The position numbers were made by a program, and so were the translations under genes. From Hortaea werneckii (lineage: Eukaryota > Ascomycota > Dothideomycetes > Mycosphaerellales > Teratosphaeriaceae), in contig JBAOKB010000182.1 of NCBI GenBank assembly GCA_037044905.1, positions 434,001-498,000 on the forward strand: a DNA stretch of 64,000 nucleotides. Reading direction: 5' to 3'. The notes below the pieces were generated by a model that was not told where the DNA came from, did not search any database, and saw only the letters and a program-made list of their open reading frames with translations. Shown in pieces: positions 44,057 through 56,162 of the stretch. Every line of letters begins with the position of its first letter. The stretch's first letter is position 1.

Positions 44057-47000
44057 ATGGGTACAACCACCTGTCCACTCACTCACAGACACCCGCAATG
44101 CCATGCTAATGATATTATTCAGGTGTCCCGAAATTCTTTCGATGGCTCTCTGAGCGCTATCCCGCCATTTCGCAGTTGATCGCCGAGAACCGCATTCCCG
44201 AGTTCGATTGCCTCTACCTGGACATGAACGGCATCATTCACAACTGCACCCACTCCAACTCCGACTCCTCCCTCACGAAGCATGTCCCCGAAGATGAGAT
44301 GTTTATCAAGATCTTCAACTACATCGAGCATTTGTTCGGCAAAATCAAGCCGAAGCAGCTGTTCTTCATGGCGATTGATGGGGTGGCGCCACGCGCAAAG
44401 ATGAATCAGCAGAGAGCGCGTAGATTCAGAACCGCACTGGATGCGGAGCAGGCGCGTGAGAAGGCGCTGAAGGAGGGCAAGGAACTGCCCAAGGAAGGTC
44501 CATTTGACTCAAACTGCATTACCCCCGGCACTGAGTTCATGGCAAGGTTGACACAGCAGCTGAAGTACTTCATTGCGAAGAAGGTGTCTGAAGACATCGA
44601 CTGGCAGGGCTGCGAGGTCGTGCTGTCAGGACACGAGGTTCCTGGTGAGGGCGAGCACAAGATCATGGAATACATTAGGCAGGCCAAGAGCCAGCCGAGC
44701 TACGATCCGAACATCCGCCACTGTTTATACGGACTGGATGCGGATCTAATCATGTTGGGATTGCTTTCGCATGACCCACACTTCTGTCTGCTGCGCGAGG
44801 AAGTCACTTTCGGCAGACAAAATCAGAAGAAGAGCACTGAGCTGGAGCATCAGAACTTCTACCTCATGCATCTCTGCATCGTGCGTGAATACCTCGAGCT
44901 GGAATTTCAGGAGCTCAAGCAGCCTGGCGCGCTTGCGCAAGGCGTACAATTCGATATGGAAAGGGTCATCGACGACTTCATTCTTATGGCGTTCTTTGTT
45001 GGCAACGATTTCTTGCCAAATTTACCGCACCTGCATATTAATGAAGGAGCGCTGGCGCTCATGTTCGGCGTTTACAAACAAGTTCTGCCCAAGGCCGGAG
45101 GCTACATCAACGAGGGTGGTGTCATCAATTTGCAGCGATTGGCCATCATGTTGGACGAGCTGAGTCATGTTGAATATAGGTTCTTCGAGCATGAGCATCA
45201 GGACGCCAACTGGTTGAAGGACAAGTCCGTGCAAAAGGAAGATGTGATGGACAAGGTGAAGAGGAAGCAGGGCGGGATCGTCATGACCTCTCGTCAAAAA
45301 GATCTTTACCAAGGCATCAAGCGCTACGTCAACAGCCGAAGCGGAAACGTTTCTGGTGAGACATTGCAGCCGCTCGACTTGCCCGTGGATCTCAAGGCGG
45401 CGGACCGTGCGTTTGTAGAGGATTTGGCAAAGAGCCTCCACCTCAACTACGCCACCGTCGCTAACGACGCAGGCGACCGTCACGTCCGGCTCTCGTTCCC
45501 AAGTAGTCCAGAGATGGATGATGAGGACGACTATGAGGACGAGGAGTCGCAGAACGCCTTACTTCGCGTGTTCAAGCAATACGATCGTGCAAAGATCGAG
45601 GACGTCACTGCTGCTGAGGCGCAGATCAAAGCACAAGAGAAATACGACAAGAAGTTTTACGACTGGAAGAACAAGCACTATACTGACAAGTTTGAATGGG
45701 GCCTCGACAATGAGGCAGAGATGACCAAGCTCGCTGAGAACTATGTTCAAGGGCTGCAGTGGGTACTGTTCTACTACTACCGGGGCGTGGCGAGCTGGCC
45801 GTGGTACTATCAGTACCACTACGCGCCTATGATATCTGATGTCAGGAAGGGTCTCAAGGCGGACATGAATTTCCAGCTGGGTCAGCCTTTCAGACCGTTC
45901 CAGCAGTTGATGGGTGTGCTACCTGATCGGAGTAAGAAGATTGTACCCGAGGTGTATCATCCGCTGATGACAGACCCTAAATCACCTATCATTGATTTCT
46001 ACCCACGAGACTTTGAGCTTGACATGAACGGCAAGAAGCAAGAGTGGGAGGCTGTGGTCAAGATCCCATTCATTGATGAGAAGAGACTGCTGGGCGCCAT
46101 GGCGACAAGAGACCACCTGCTCTCGGACGATCAGAAGAAGAGGAATGAATTTGGCGTCAGCTTGAAGTTTACATATGCGCAGGAGCTTGACTATACGTAC
46201 CCGAGCAGCCTGCCAGGCATCTTCCCGGACCTCGAACACTGCCGGTGTGTGGAGAACATATTCGAACTACCTACAATGGAAGGTCTGGATGTGTATGTTG
46301 GTCTGGTTGATGGTGTCCAGCTAGGCGAGGCGGCCTTGGCCGGCTTCCCCTCGCTGAGAACACTTCCGCACTCGGGACAATTGGGCTTCCACGGTGTCAG
46401 TGTCTTCCAGCAGGAAAGCAGGAACGAGAGCATGGTTATTACGCTCCTGGAAGGCGAGGAGAAAGGAACTGTTGCTCATGCGAAGGAGCGTCTGGGTAAG
46501 GCAGTCCACGTCGGCTATCCTTTCTTGCAAGAAGGGAAAGTGGTGAGCGTCAGCGACGAGATGTGTACGTACCGTCTCGCAAACTCTAACGCGCCAGCCG
46601 TGGCGCAGAACATCATGCAAGTTCCGCACGAAGGCCAGCAATTGTCGGACTGGAGGAAGAAGGCTGGCAGAATCGAAACTTTCTACACCAAACGTCTTGG
46701 TATGAACATCGGCACAGTGGAGAGCCTGGTGCAAGTGGAAATGCTTGTCGGCCTCCGCAAGCTGGAGAGTGGCGCCACCATGAAGGAGTACGCTCCCGTC
46801 CCGGGTTTGGAGCCAGATTATGCGACTCAGACCATTGTCGACCAGGTCATCAGCGAGGACCAACGCTTCATCGAAAAGGAAGCTGTTCCTATCGAAGTTG
46901 AATTTCCACCTGGCACGCGTGCCTTCTTCCTAGGCGACATGGCCTATGGCCGCCCGCTTGAGGTTACTGGTCACAAGGACGAAAAGGCAGAGGTCTGGGT

Positions 47001-48447
47001 TTCGATGCTCCAAAACAAAGAGCCAGATTTTGGACGCGACATTGCCATGAACGCTGAGCGTGAGACACCTTACCGGCCTTCGTATGCTGTTGCCAAGATG
47101 CTGAACCTTCATCCTCTGGTGCTCAGTAAGTTGACAAGCGCTTTCAACGTCCAGTCCAGCGGCCTTAAGTTGAACCTCGGTCTGAATCTGAAGTTCGAAG
47201 CGAAGAAGCAGAAGGTCCTTGGCTATTCCAGGAAGAATAACAGCGGATGGGAATACAGTCAGAAGGCCATCAACTTGTTATTGGAATATATGACACGCTT
47301 CCCTGAATTCATTGCGAAGATTGAAAGCAATCCGACCGGTGATGGTTGGACTGATACCGACTTCTATCCGGACCCCAACGAGGCCAAGGCGAGGACTAAG
47401 GAGATCGGGCAATGGCTTAAGACTGTTGAGACCAAGAGTTTCGAAAAGGTGCCTTTGGACGCCGAACAGCTGGATGGGGACGTAGTAAAGAAGATTGAGG
47501 CAGCTGCGGATGCCAATGCCGCTCGCTCGAGCCAAGTTCAGGGCAAGAAGATTGCCAGTGTGCCCCGTATGGCTTTGTTGAAGCCGAGCGAGGCGACTCA
47601 GCAGACAAGCAACCAAAAGTTCCGCACTGGAGACCGCGTGGTGTACGTGCTTGACTCTGGCCGGGTGCCTATCGCTATGCGCGGCACAGTGGTTGGCGTG
47701 ACTCGCACGACGAAGACCACGCTGTTGGATACCGTGTTCGACTCAACCTTCATGTCTGGCAGTACCCTTGACGGTCGCTGTTCGCCTTTCAGGGGCAGCA
47801 CGGTGCCTGGCGAAGCCGTGCTGAACGTCACGAACAGGCAGGTCGTAGCCATGAGCGAGGCGGCCAAAGCACGTATCCCTCAGCAGCAATACACGCCACT
47901 CATCCCTGGCCAGCATGTCAGCACTTCCCACACCGGTTCTTACGGCATGCCTGGGTATGGCGGGCCGCAGTTGACGCAGGCTCAAGCACCGCCGCTCCTG
48001 AGAGGGGGTTACAGAGGCACTCTGGGCGGCCAAGCGAACGGTGCCCCTCGAGGTGGCTTTGCTCCGCGTGCTAGGGGCGGCGGATTAGGAAGCACCCCTA
48101 CGAACGGCTTCCAGCAGACGATGCCGATACATACACGTGGAGGCATGAACGGTGCAGCGGGTGATTTCGCCCCTAGGGGTCGCGGTGGAGGTCCGAACGG
48201 CTTCGCCAACGGTGCCCCGAGAGGTGGTCGTGGCGGCGGCGGCGGTGCCGGCAATAGACAGGGCTACACCCTGATCGACAACAGTGATCCTACTGAGGGC
48301 ATTGTCATGAAAAATCCGAAGTTTAGGCCGCAAAACTACTCCAACGTGCCGCCGCCTGCGGACTTGAATGCTAGGGGCAGGGGTCGCGGTGGTGGCAGGG
48401 GAAGGGGTAGAGGAGGTAGAGGCCGTGGTGGTGGTGCTAGCCAGTGA
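44057..48447 (+). CDS. XRN1: 5'-3' exoribonuclease 1 (XRN1/KEM1)
   Basis: The cytoplasmic processive 5'-3' exonuclease that destroys decapped mRNA. Two exons: the ATG plus one base (44057-44060) then a 62-nt intron (44061-44122, branch TGCTAAT), then one exon to 48447; 1,442 residues. The splice restores MGVPKFFRWLSERYPAISQL, the invariant start. Active-site segments are CLYLDMNGIIHNCTH, GVAPRAKMNQQRARRFR, VVLSGHEVPGEGEHKIMEYI and CLYGLDADLIMLGLLSHDPH. The D1-D4 and PAZ/Tudor-like and SH3-like domains are intact (GVVASW-type WPWYYQYHYAPMISDV). The C-terminal ~150 residues are Gly/Arg-rich with many RGG-type units. Shorter tail than S. cerevisiae Xrn1 (1,528). The frame is clean over 4.3 kb, in contrast with many neighbours. 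Confidence 0.96.
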
Positions 48448-49235
48448 GCTTGAGGAGGTTCATGGAATTTGATCGATGGTCGGCGGGCAATCACTTAGAA
48501 GAGATCTACGACATGACATAGTTGCTGTAGAGTGTGAGCTGCTAAGACAGCTTCACCCATGCATAGGGTCTCATGTCCAGGCTGACAGAGGTGAAGTTCA
48601 CTAAATGCTTGGAGGCCCAAATGCTAGAGTGAGCTTGAGTATCGCGAACAAGTGTTGCATGATTTACGGTGTGGACATCATGAAACCTCAAGATAGCAAA
48701 TGCAGTGACGGAGACAGCTCCGGCGCTTTCTACGATCAATCTATGAAGCCATGGACTCTTTTGCGGCATCTTAAATGTCTTCTTCGCCTTTAATCTCGAA
48801 TGCATCTTGCTTGTAAGCTGCGGTATTGTACCTCCTCCGGCTCTCTACAGAGTTGATCGCAAATCGTGAGCCCTTACTCTTGGCTACCACGGAAGCGTCT
48901 TCCGTCCTCCGTTCAGTCTGCGCCAAGGCCGTCCTCCATAAAGTAGCCAATGAAGTCTCGCTCCGCAGCTCCTCCGTCTTGGAGATTTCCCAAACGCGGC
49001 AAAGCAGCACGTGCGCGGGTCTTGACTGGCGAAACATGTCTATCGTAGCTCTACATCCCGCGGTTGGCACTCTTGACGATATCGCCCTAATGACTATAGC
49101 GCTCCGACGCTGCCGAGAGGCTCAGGCCGACCTCATGGCCTTGAGATTGGATGGCATACCAACCATTGACGGCCATCATCATGATGGTCTCTACCATTCG
49201 GTCGTTCATGATGGCTCGTCGGTGATTGATGGTAT
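48448..49235. other. Intergenic, 0.8 kb
   Basis: Spacer between XRN1 and the arylsulfotransferase. A 148-codon plus-strand frame (48826-49272) overlaps the next gene's start and has no features. Not called. Confidence 0.5.
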
Positions 49236-50949
49236 GTGCCTGACATGCAGCTCCACTCCCGTCGTCTATTAGCCGGCCTCGTGACTAGTCTTCTCGCGAT
49301 ATGTTGTCTTATCATCGTCTTCTTCACCTTCAATCTCTTCGATGATAAGCACCTGGATCAACTGCTCACCATCCCCTCGGAGCGATACGTCGAAATCGTG
49401 ACCCCGGAGAACGAGGAAACTTACCCCTACCGCGCCTTCAAGAGCTCATCGATCCGACCGCCGAATGTGACCGTCACGGGAAATGGCGAGCAGGTTGCCG
49501 CCGGCCTTTTGTTCCTCACACCAAAGGGTCGTGGCAAGAAAGGCGTGAATCAAACTGCGCCTTTTGCTTTCGATTCAGACGGCGAGCTGGTCTTTGCTGC
49601 CAACGCATCCTATGGTGTGAACGACTTCAATGCCCAGACGTACCACGGAAGGCCTTACCTCACCTTCTGGCAGGGCAAGTCTACAGGAAATCCGACTCCA
49701 GGCCATGGATTTGGCGAAGTAGTCTTTCTCAGCAACACGTACGAGGAGTTCTCTCATCGATCTTAACGCGGATATCAATGGAACATGGGCTGTCGATACG
49801 CCCAAGAAGCCCGGCTTGCCACCCGGTGTCATTGACATACACGAGCATAGTATGACTGACCAGGACAGGCTGCTCGTGACAGCTTTCAACAACACCCCGG
49901 CAAACCTTACCTCCGTAGGCGGGCCAGACGATGGCTGGATCTCTAATAGCATGTTCTTTGAGATTGACGTGCGAACGGGCAATATCACCTACCAGTGGAG
50001 TCCGCTTGAGCACATCCCGCTCAATACCTCCAACATGCCTGTGGAATCCTACATGGGCTCTGGAACTCAGGAAGCCCCCTGGGACTTCTTCCACACCAAC
50101 TCCGTCCAAGCTGTCGGGACGGAATACTTCCTGATCTCGAGCCGCCACATGTGGTCCGTCTACCTCATCTCTCGCCACACAGGCGAAGTCGTCTCCGAAT
50201 TCAACGGCGAGACGGGAGGCGAATTTGGACCTGTACCGGAAGGAGGGAATTTCCGATGGCAGCACCATGCGCGGGCTCACGACGTGACGTCTACCGGCTT
50301 CTACCTCAGTCTCTTTGACAACCACGCCATGAAAGAAGACCCGGATTCGAAACCCTCGCGCGGCCTTATGTTTTACTTCGCTCTGCCGATGCAGTCGAAA
50401 AAGGCTCCAAAGCTGATTGGGCAGTACACAGTGGAAGGCGACGAATTCATGGCCCCGAGCCAAGGTAGCTTCCACGCCAATCTTCCTCCCACTGATGCCC
50501 AGCTGGTCGGTTATGGTCAATTTCCTGTAGCCAGGGAGTTCGGCCGAGACGGGACGCTTCGATGGGAGGCGCGGTACGGCTACCACGACTACGTCTCCAG
50601 CTATCGCGCTTTCAAGCATCCTTGGCACGCCACGCCAGGCTCATGGGATCCGAGTCTGGTTATCGAGCCTGTGAATGGTGAAGAGTGGAGCGATGGCCCG
50701 CAAGATTTGAACGCCTATGTGAGCTGGAATGGCGCTACGGATGTGCAGTCCTGGGACGTGTTCGCCGTGGAGAACCCCGATCTACAGCGGAGACACGGTG
50801 ACCATGAGGGGCGCTATCTGGGCCATGCAAAGCGTGCTGGCTTCGAGACGACTTTTGAGGTGCAGTTGTCGGGTGAGGAGTGTGTTCGTGTCGAAGCTGT
50901 TCAGGACGGCAAGCGGATCCGGGCTTCGAATATTGCTTGTCGGCCTTGA
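49236..50949 (+). CDS. Arylsulfotransferase (ASST-like) family, membrane-anchored, one frameshift
   Basis: A 570-residue protein of the fungal Arylsulfotran_2 (ASST-like) family, beta-propeller enzymes thought to transfer sulfate between phenolic compounds; fungal members are unproven. The N-terminus is a single hydrophobic anchor (LLAGLVTSLLAICCLIIVFF) with the bulk outside or luminal, supported by several NxT/S sites (NVTVTG, NQTAPF, NASYGV). The conserved histidine blocks are DIHEHSMTDQDR, DFFHTNSVQAVG and WQHHARAHDV, with LISSRHMWSVYLISRHTGEV and QGSFHANLPPTDAQ. One extra base at about 49751-49757 breaks the frame between YEEFS and DLNADINGTW. No intron seen. An antisense frame of 299 codons here is a shadow. 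Confidence 0.8.
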
Positions 50950-52193
50950 ATTTTCCCGATTGGATTTCAGTCTTTTGGAAAGAGGTTGAGGCCAGTCTAC
51001 TTGCCGAAGGGACATGAGCAAAGCTGGTTCCCGAGCTCTTCCGCCGGTCAACGCCCGTTGCCCTCCGACTCGTTCCTACAATAGCCGTATCGACGCCACG
51101 ACATGTAACTGCCAAGAATGAGGTTCTGTCAGCCTCTGTCCGCTGCTCAACATACTCTAAAAGCAATTCATATTGCCCAGGACTTCTTATGCCAGCTGCG
51201 GCCGAGTTACACATCAGCATATGACACGAACGGAACCGCGGGATCTCCAAACTTTTCACGGACCTTTGCTTAGGGACTTCCGCCAGAGACAAAGTGCGGC
51301 TTCTCAGAAGCGATATTATCAGGGCCTGTAGATCAGTATAGTGGGCAAGTCAGCTCCTCTGCTTGCAAATTGGTTGGAGGGCATCCCGTCAGTCATCGAT
51401 CACTTGGATATAACAAATCCCGGACTTTGTCTACACTTGCATAAGGGATACGAGCCTGATCCGACCGCGCGATTTTGGCACAACCGACTTGGCTCCCTTA
51501 GAGCTTGAAGGAAAGACGTATATTACTATTGCATAGAAGCATTCAGCATACACAAAAATATTTCGGAGAGACATATTCGAGTTCGTAATCACTACTTCCC
51601 TCGACGAGACAGATCGCCTTCGATGGCTAGGCAAGTTTCAACGAGGCGTTTCTTACCAGAACACCATTCTTCCTAAATCGCCTCACGAACCACTTTTGTC
51701 TCTTTCCAAACCCTCATGCCGGTGGACAAGTGTTTGGAAAAGTGCACCATGTCTTTCCCTCCTTTCAGCCTCAAACACTGGTGTGAGACAGTTGACAATG
51801 AAGCAGACATCCTCGGACCCGTCTAGCCACCTTTTGACCCGGTCAACGGTGAGCCTGATGTGAATGGTGTTGTATAGCATTGTCTAGTTTCAAGTCTTTG
51901 ACACTATCTTCAGACACAAGACAAGAGAGTCGGGGGTAGGTTGATCTCATTTATGATCCCAGTCCTGCCTTCCATTGTTCCCATCATATACAGATCTCAC
52001 ATCAGCACTCCAATCTTTTTCACGCAAGGCATATACCAGCCCCTTAAACTTCATTTTGAACGGAACAAAAAAGAAAAGAAAAAAAAAGACAGGAACGATC
52101 ACATCGAAGGCGAATCAATAGCACCCCCCAAACACCACCCTACCACCACCACCACCAAAAGAAAAAGAAAAAAAGAAAAAGACTTTATAACAA
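50950..52193. other. Intergenic, 1.2 kb
   Basis: No gene supported. The end (52065-52190) is a purine/A-rich tract (AAAAAAGAAAAGAAAAAAAAAGAC at 52068-52091), then CACCACC-rich sequence just before the next start. Confidence 0.5.
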
Positions 52194-53107
52194 ATGCCCA
52201 CCCACCCCACCACCCCCAACTTCACTCCCCTCCTCACCTCCCTCCCCCGCCTCTCCCGCACCACCACGCACCACCTCCTCCGCGCCTGCCAGCACCTCAA
52301 GCACGACTGGCATTCCCTCAGCCATCCCCAACGCCTCCGGACCCTGCGTCTCGCCGTCCTGCGATCCGGTCCACGTGGTAAGCAATTTCTTCGGGAGAAG
52401 CAGAAGGTCGTCGCGAGGGGGATGGCGATGCTGCAGGTGTGGATGTATAGGGGGATTGGGGTACGGGGGGAGGGGGACGAAGGGGAGGGGAGAGGGAGCA
52501 GGGAGGGGAAAGGGGAAGGGAAAACGGAGGGGATCGAGGCTTGTGTCTGCGGGAGGATCTGGGGAGGCGCTACCGCAACGGGAGATGCGGGAAGTGGTGA
52601 TGGCGGTGGGGGATCGGGATACAGAGATTCCCGTCGCTACTCGCGATGCGGGGACTCAGACCTCTGAGCCTCCCGCCCCGTCTCCACCCGGAGTTCCTAT
52701 CCCCACCGCCGCCGCCGCCACCGCTACGTCGTCGTCGTCGTCGTCGTCGTCGCCCTAATCCCTCCTCCTCCTTTCTCCCTCACCAGTTCGCCCACCTGCA
52801 CGCCGAGTTCGCAAGCCTACAATACGCCTTCTTCGGCCTCCAAGCCAGCAATACCTCCCTGCACAACTCCCTCCTAGACCAGCAGAGCCGGAACCGGAGT
52901 TTACTTCACGAGTTGCAGGCGGAGAACTGGAGTCTTGAGACTGAGGTTGGACGGCTGAAGGGGGAGAGTGGGCGGTTGAGGGGGTTTGTGGAGAGGATGA
53001 GGGATGAGGCGGGGGTTATGTTGTTGGGGTTGGGGGGTGAGGGGGGTGAGGGGGTTGAGGGGGAGGGGGTCGGAGGGGAGGATTCGGGGATTGGTGGGGA
53101 AGTGTGA
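52194..53107 (+). CDS. Low-complexity coiled-coil protein, frames joined tentatively
   Basis: A gene of about 300 residues is inferred by combining three overlapping plus-strand frames, with one extra base somewhere in 52375-52667 and one in 52646-52758; an intron starting at a GTAAGC (52380-52385) is an alternative for the first. The N-terminus MPTHPTTPNFTPLLTSLPRL is Thr/Pro-rich, then a basic helix (QHLKHDWHSLSHPQRLRTLR) and KQFLREKQKVVARGMAMLQV. A Gly/Arg/Glu stretch and a Ser run from (TCG)n follow. The C-terminal part is a plausible coiled coil: HLHAEFASLQYAFFGLQASN, SLLHELQAENWSLETEVGRL, RLRGFVERMRDEAGV. The final 25 residues are Gly/Glu-rich. I recognise no family; function unknown. 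Confidence 0.45.
52728..52752. repeat. (GTC)n / (TCG)n trinucleotide repeat in coding sequence
   Basis: Eight uninterrupted GTC/TCG units encoding the poly-Ser run in the coiled-coil gene, located where its frame also changes. Confidence 0.85.
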
Positions 53108-54044
53108 AGTAGGATGGTGGGAGAAGGAGGGAAGAGAGGGCGGGGCGGGAGATTCTTTTCAGAGAGATAGGGGAGAGGGGATGTGGAGGGGGGCACTTGG
53201 AAGGGAACAGACGGATGATAGAAGGATCATCTTGGGAACGGAAGCCTGTGCGATGGCATCGGGTATGCCTGGTGGTGTTTTGGTTCAATGGGTCAGGTTA
53301 TGCTTTGATGTATGCAAACAGCAGTAGCGGCGTAGGGAGCAAATAGCCAAAATTGATTGGTAGGTAGATAATGGGATATTACCAGTTTCGGAGGAGAAAT
53401 GAACGAGCACCAAAAAAAAGCCAAAAAAAAAAAAGAATACAAAGTAATGTCTCTAGAGAAGATAGCAAGCGCATGCGTTAGAGGCAGACTGAACAACGAT
53501 TGAAAGGGAGAGAAAAGCAACCTGACAAACACTCTCAGTTGCCTTTGCTGTCTCACCCTTTTTCCTTATGTCAAAGAAAAAGGTGTTCATGGAAAGTACA
53601 TGTACTCTGGGGATCCCAGCTATTGCAGAATGTTGTACGCGGTCCTATTCGCGGTAAGCACTATCATCAATTTCTGTAACATCCCGCAATGGAGATGTCC
53701 ACGGATACGGGCATACTCATTGCAGCATTGTTAAGCATTGCAATTCTTCTAATGATCTTGTGTCTGATTCCGCTGGTCTCGGGATGGAACTGGCGACAGT
53801 GGAGCTTACCCCAGATCTTCCCTTCTTGGCAGGCACATGCGCGCTAACGGGAACCTTGTCCATTGCCCCGGGATCCGGGTCCAGCTGTCTGGGAATAGCA
53901 TCCACAGCACCTTCCTTCTTTCCCATTCTGACCCTAATCGACATCTTACACGCTCTCTACCTCCACCAGTCGCTCCTGTCAATTCTGCGCACCAGATCAG
54001 CTTCCAAACCGCTGAACTGTGCCGTGCCGTCCCATATCACCACC
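53108..54044. other. Intergenic, 0.9 kb
   Basis: Begins G-rich (continuing the preceding gene's tail), then A-rich with CAAAAAAAAGCC and CCAAAAAAAAAAAAGAATAC (53410-53440). No gene recognised; frames of up to 113 codons appear upstream of the CFIm25 start. Confidence 0.5.
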
Positions 54045-55155
54045 ATGGCCTCCATCCCGCCCGAATACCAACAATCCACCCACCTCCCCCCGCCGGCCTA
54101 GCCTTCAACGAGAAGCAACCGGACACCATCCGTCTCTACCCGCTCAGCAACTACACCTTTGGCACGAAAGAGGCTCAGCCGGAAGAGGATCCGTCGGTCA
54201 AGGACCGGTTGAAGCGGTTGGAAGAGCATTACGAACAACATGGCATGCGACGCACCTGCGAGGCCGTCTTGGTCTGTCATGAGCATAACCATCCGCATGT
54301 GCTGATGTTGCAGATTGCGAATGCTTTTTTTAAGCTGTACGTTTGTTCGTCCCTTCCTTCCTTCCTTCCTTCCTTCCTTCCTTCCATCCATCCTACCTTC
54401 CTTCCATCCATCCATCCTACCTTCCATCCTACCTTCCTTCCTACCTTCCATCCTACCTTCCTTCCTACCTTCCTTCCTACCTTCCTTCCTACCTTCCTTC
54501 CTACCTTCCTTCCTACCTTCCTTCCTACCTTCCTTCCTACCTTCCTTCCTACCTTCCTTCTGTTCTTCCTTCCTCCTCCCCGGCTAACCTTCCCCCTCCA
54601 GACCAGGCGACTACCTCCACCACGACCAAGAAGAAATCGCCGGCTTCAAAGCCCGCCTGAACGAACGCCTCGCCCCCACCGGCTCCCTCTCCGCCCGCGA
54701 CACCCCTTCCTCCGCCGACTGGACCGTCCACTCCACCCTGGCCCAATGGTACCGCCCCAACTTCGAAACCTTCATGTACCCCTACCTACCCACCCCACAC
54801 CACGCGCCCCAAGGAATGCAAGAAACTTTATTTTATCCAACTCCCCCATACCAAAGTCCTCGCCGTCCCCAAGAATATGAAGTTACTAGCTGTGCCGTTG
54901 TTTGAGCTGTATGATAATACCGGGCGGTATGGGCCCCAGCTTAGTGCCATCCCGCATTATCTCTCCCGGTATCGGTGGGAGTTTGTTGATGAGGAGGGGA
55001 AGGTGGTGGCGTGGACGCCTGGGGGGGCGGTCGATGAGAAGGTTGGTGGGGCGAAGGTGTTGGCTGGTGGGGAAGGAGAGGAGGGGAGGGGCAGGCGAAT
55101 GGGGAGATGCAGGGGGTTGTGGGGGAGGAAGGTGGTTAGCTGGTGTGTGCGGTAG
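54045..55155 (+). CDS. NUDT21: CFIm25 / NUDT21 pre-mRNA cleavage factor subunit, two frame breaks
   Basis: The 25-kDa subunit of cleavage factor Im, which binds UGUA motifs upstream of poly(A) sites; it has a Nudix fold without catalysis. Exon 1 (54045-54336) and exon 2 (54602-55155) flank a 265-nt intron; about 281 residues. Family blocks: TIRLYPLSNYTFGTKEAQPE, DPSVKDRLKRLEEHYEQHGM, RRTCEAVLVCHEHNHPHVLM, then across the splice FFKLPGDYLHHDQEEIAGFK, WYRPNFETFMYPYLPTHTTR, PKECKKLYFIQLPHTKVLAV and LFELYDNTGRYGPQLSAIPH. One base is missing in the C run 54086-54091 and one extra in the C run 54793-54796. The last 40 residues (from GGAVDEK) are not conserved in the family and may be out of frame. 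The start MASIPPEYQQSTHLPPP has a good context. Confidence 0.87.
54341..54563 (+). repeat. CTTC/CTAC pyrimidine microsatellite inside CFIm25 intron
   Basis: About 220 nt of CTTC(CTTC)n(CTAC) units, changing from CTTCCTTC to regular CCTACCTTCCTT 12-mers. It fills nearly all of the intron between the donor at 54337 and the acceptor at 54601, leaving CTAACCTTCCCCCTCCAG as branch site and acceptor. Confidence 0.92.
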
Positions 55156-56162
55156 GTGAGAAGGGTAGATGGGGTTGTTAGATCTGGGGTCTAATAGGGT
55201 CTTGGGGCCCTGTTAGTCTCGAGATGATTGGCTGGCAATCCTACCTTGAAAGCTGGAGAATGGCCTACGGAGAGGGGGGTTTTCAGAGGAAGGAGAGGTG
55301 GCTCAAGCGAGCTCACGATGGGAGCAACGGCTCACACAATTGTTTTCCGGATTTCCATCTAGCGTTCAAGCGATAGGGATGGCGTTTTTACCCGCTGTCA
55401 ACGGCGTTCTTTATATCACAGAGAAGCTTTACTGGTCTTCAAAACTACAGACGATATTTTTTCATTGCGGCTTCTATAGTTTACCCTTCCTTTTAAAATG
55501 ACATAAAAAGAAAAAAAAAACAAATGTTTTACTTTGTTTATGGACTCTCGGGCAGTAAAAAGCTCGAGAGGCAAAGCAGGGTTTCCAATACATTTAGCGG
55601 TCGCCTCAGAGATAATGGTAGTTGATACTTGAATATTCAAAATCAAGGGATCGAAACTCAATCGTGAGTAGAATTGACATGATCCAAGAAATTTAAATCA
55701 ACACAGTAGCAAAAATCGACGATGCAAGGTCGATAGATGCTTATAGGGTTACGTTTCACGATCTCCGTCTACCACTTGAAGTAGCAGAGTACGGGAGATC
55801 GCTAGAAACGGCCTTATTGCGAGGGCGCTGGGGCGGAGAAGAAGGAGAGGATTTGGGGTGGGGGGGAAAGGGGAGGGGGGCGGGAGCAATCCCGTCGTCT
55901 ACAGTCAAGCCACGCGAGCCAGAGAGTTGGATTAACCTAAACGACTATGGATTCCATCCTATACCACCTCCTTACATACTCTCCTCCCCTCTGAGCCCAA
56001 CAACGACCACCAACCCCCATCCCTTTTATATCCTCCAACCCTTTCACCCCTTCCACCCCTCCTACCCCTACCCCTCCTCTGCCTCTCACCAACCCCAAGC
56101 TTCCCCCACCTGCCCTTAAAAACATTCTCCCCACCCCCTATGACCTCCCCCGCACCACTCAC
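55156..56162. other. Intergenic, A/T-rich then C/G-polar
   Basis: The first half is AT-rich with A-runs (55503-55520). From about 55840 one strand is very G-rich (55857-55890) and then C-rich to 56130 (CCTACCCCTACCCCTCC). A minus-strand frame continues from the F-box-like gene here but is low-complexity. No gene is called. Confidence 0.45.

Noticed and set aside
49729..50628. 299-codon minus-strand frame
   Set aside because: Antisense to the arylsulfotransferase; no motif of its own.
52700..52760. CRISPR-like or tandem array from the TCG repeats
   Set aside because: Simple trinucleotide repeats without spacers, in a eukaryotic gene.
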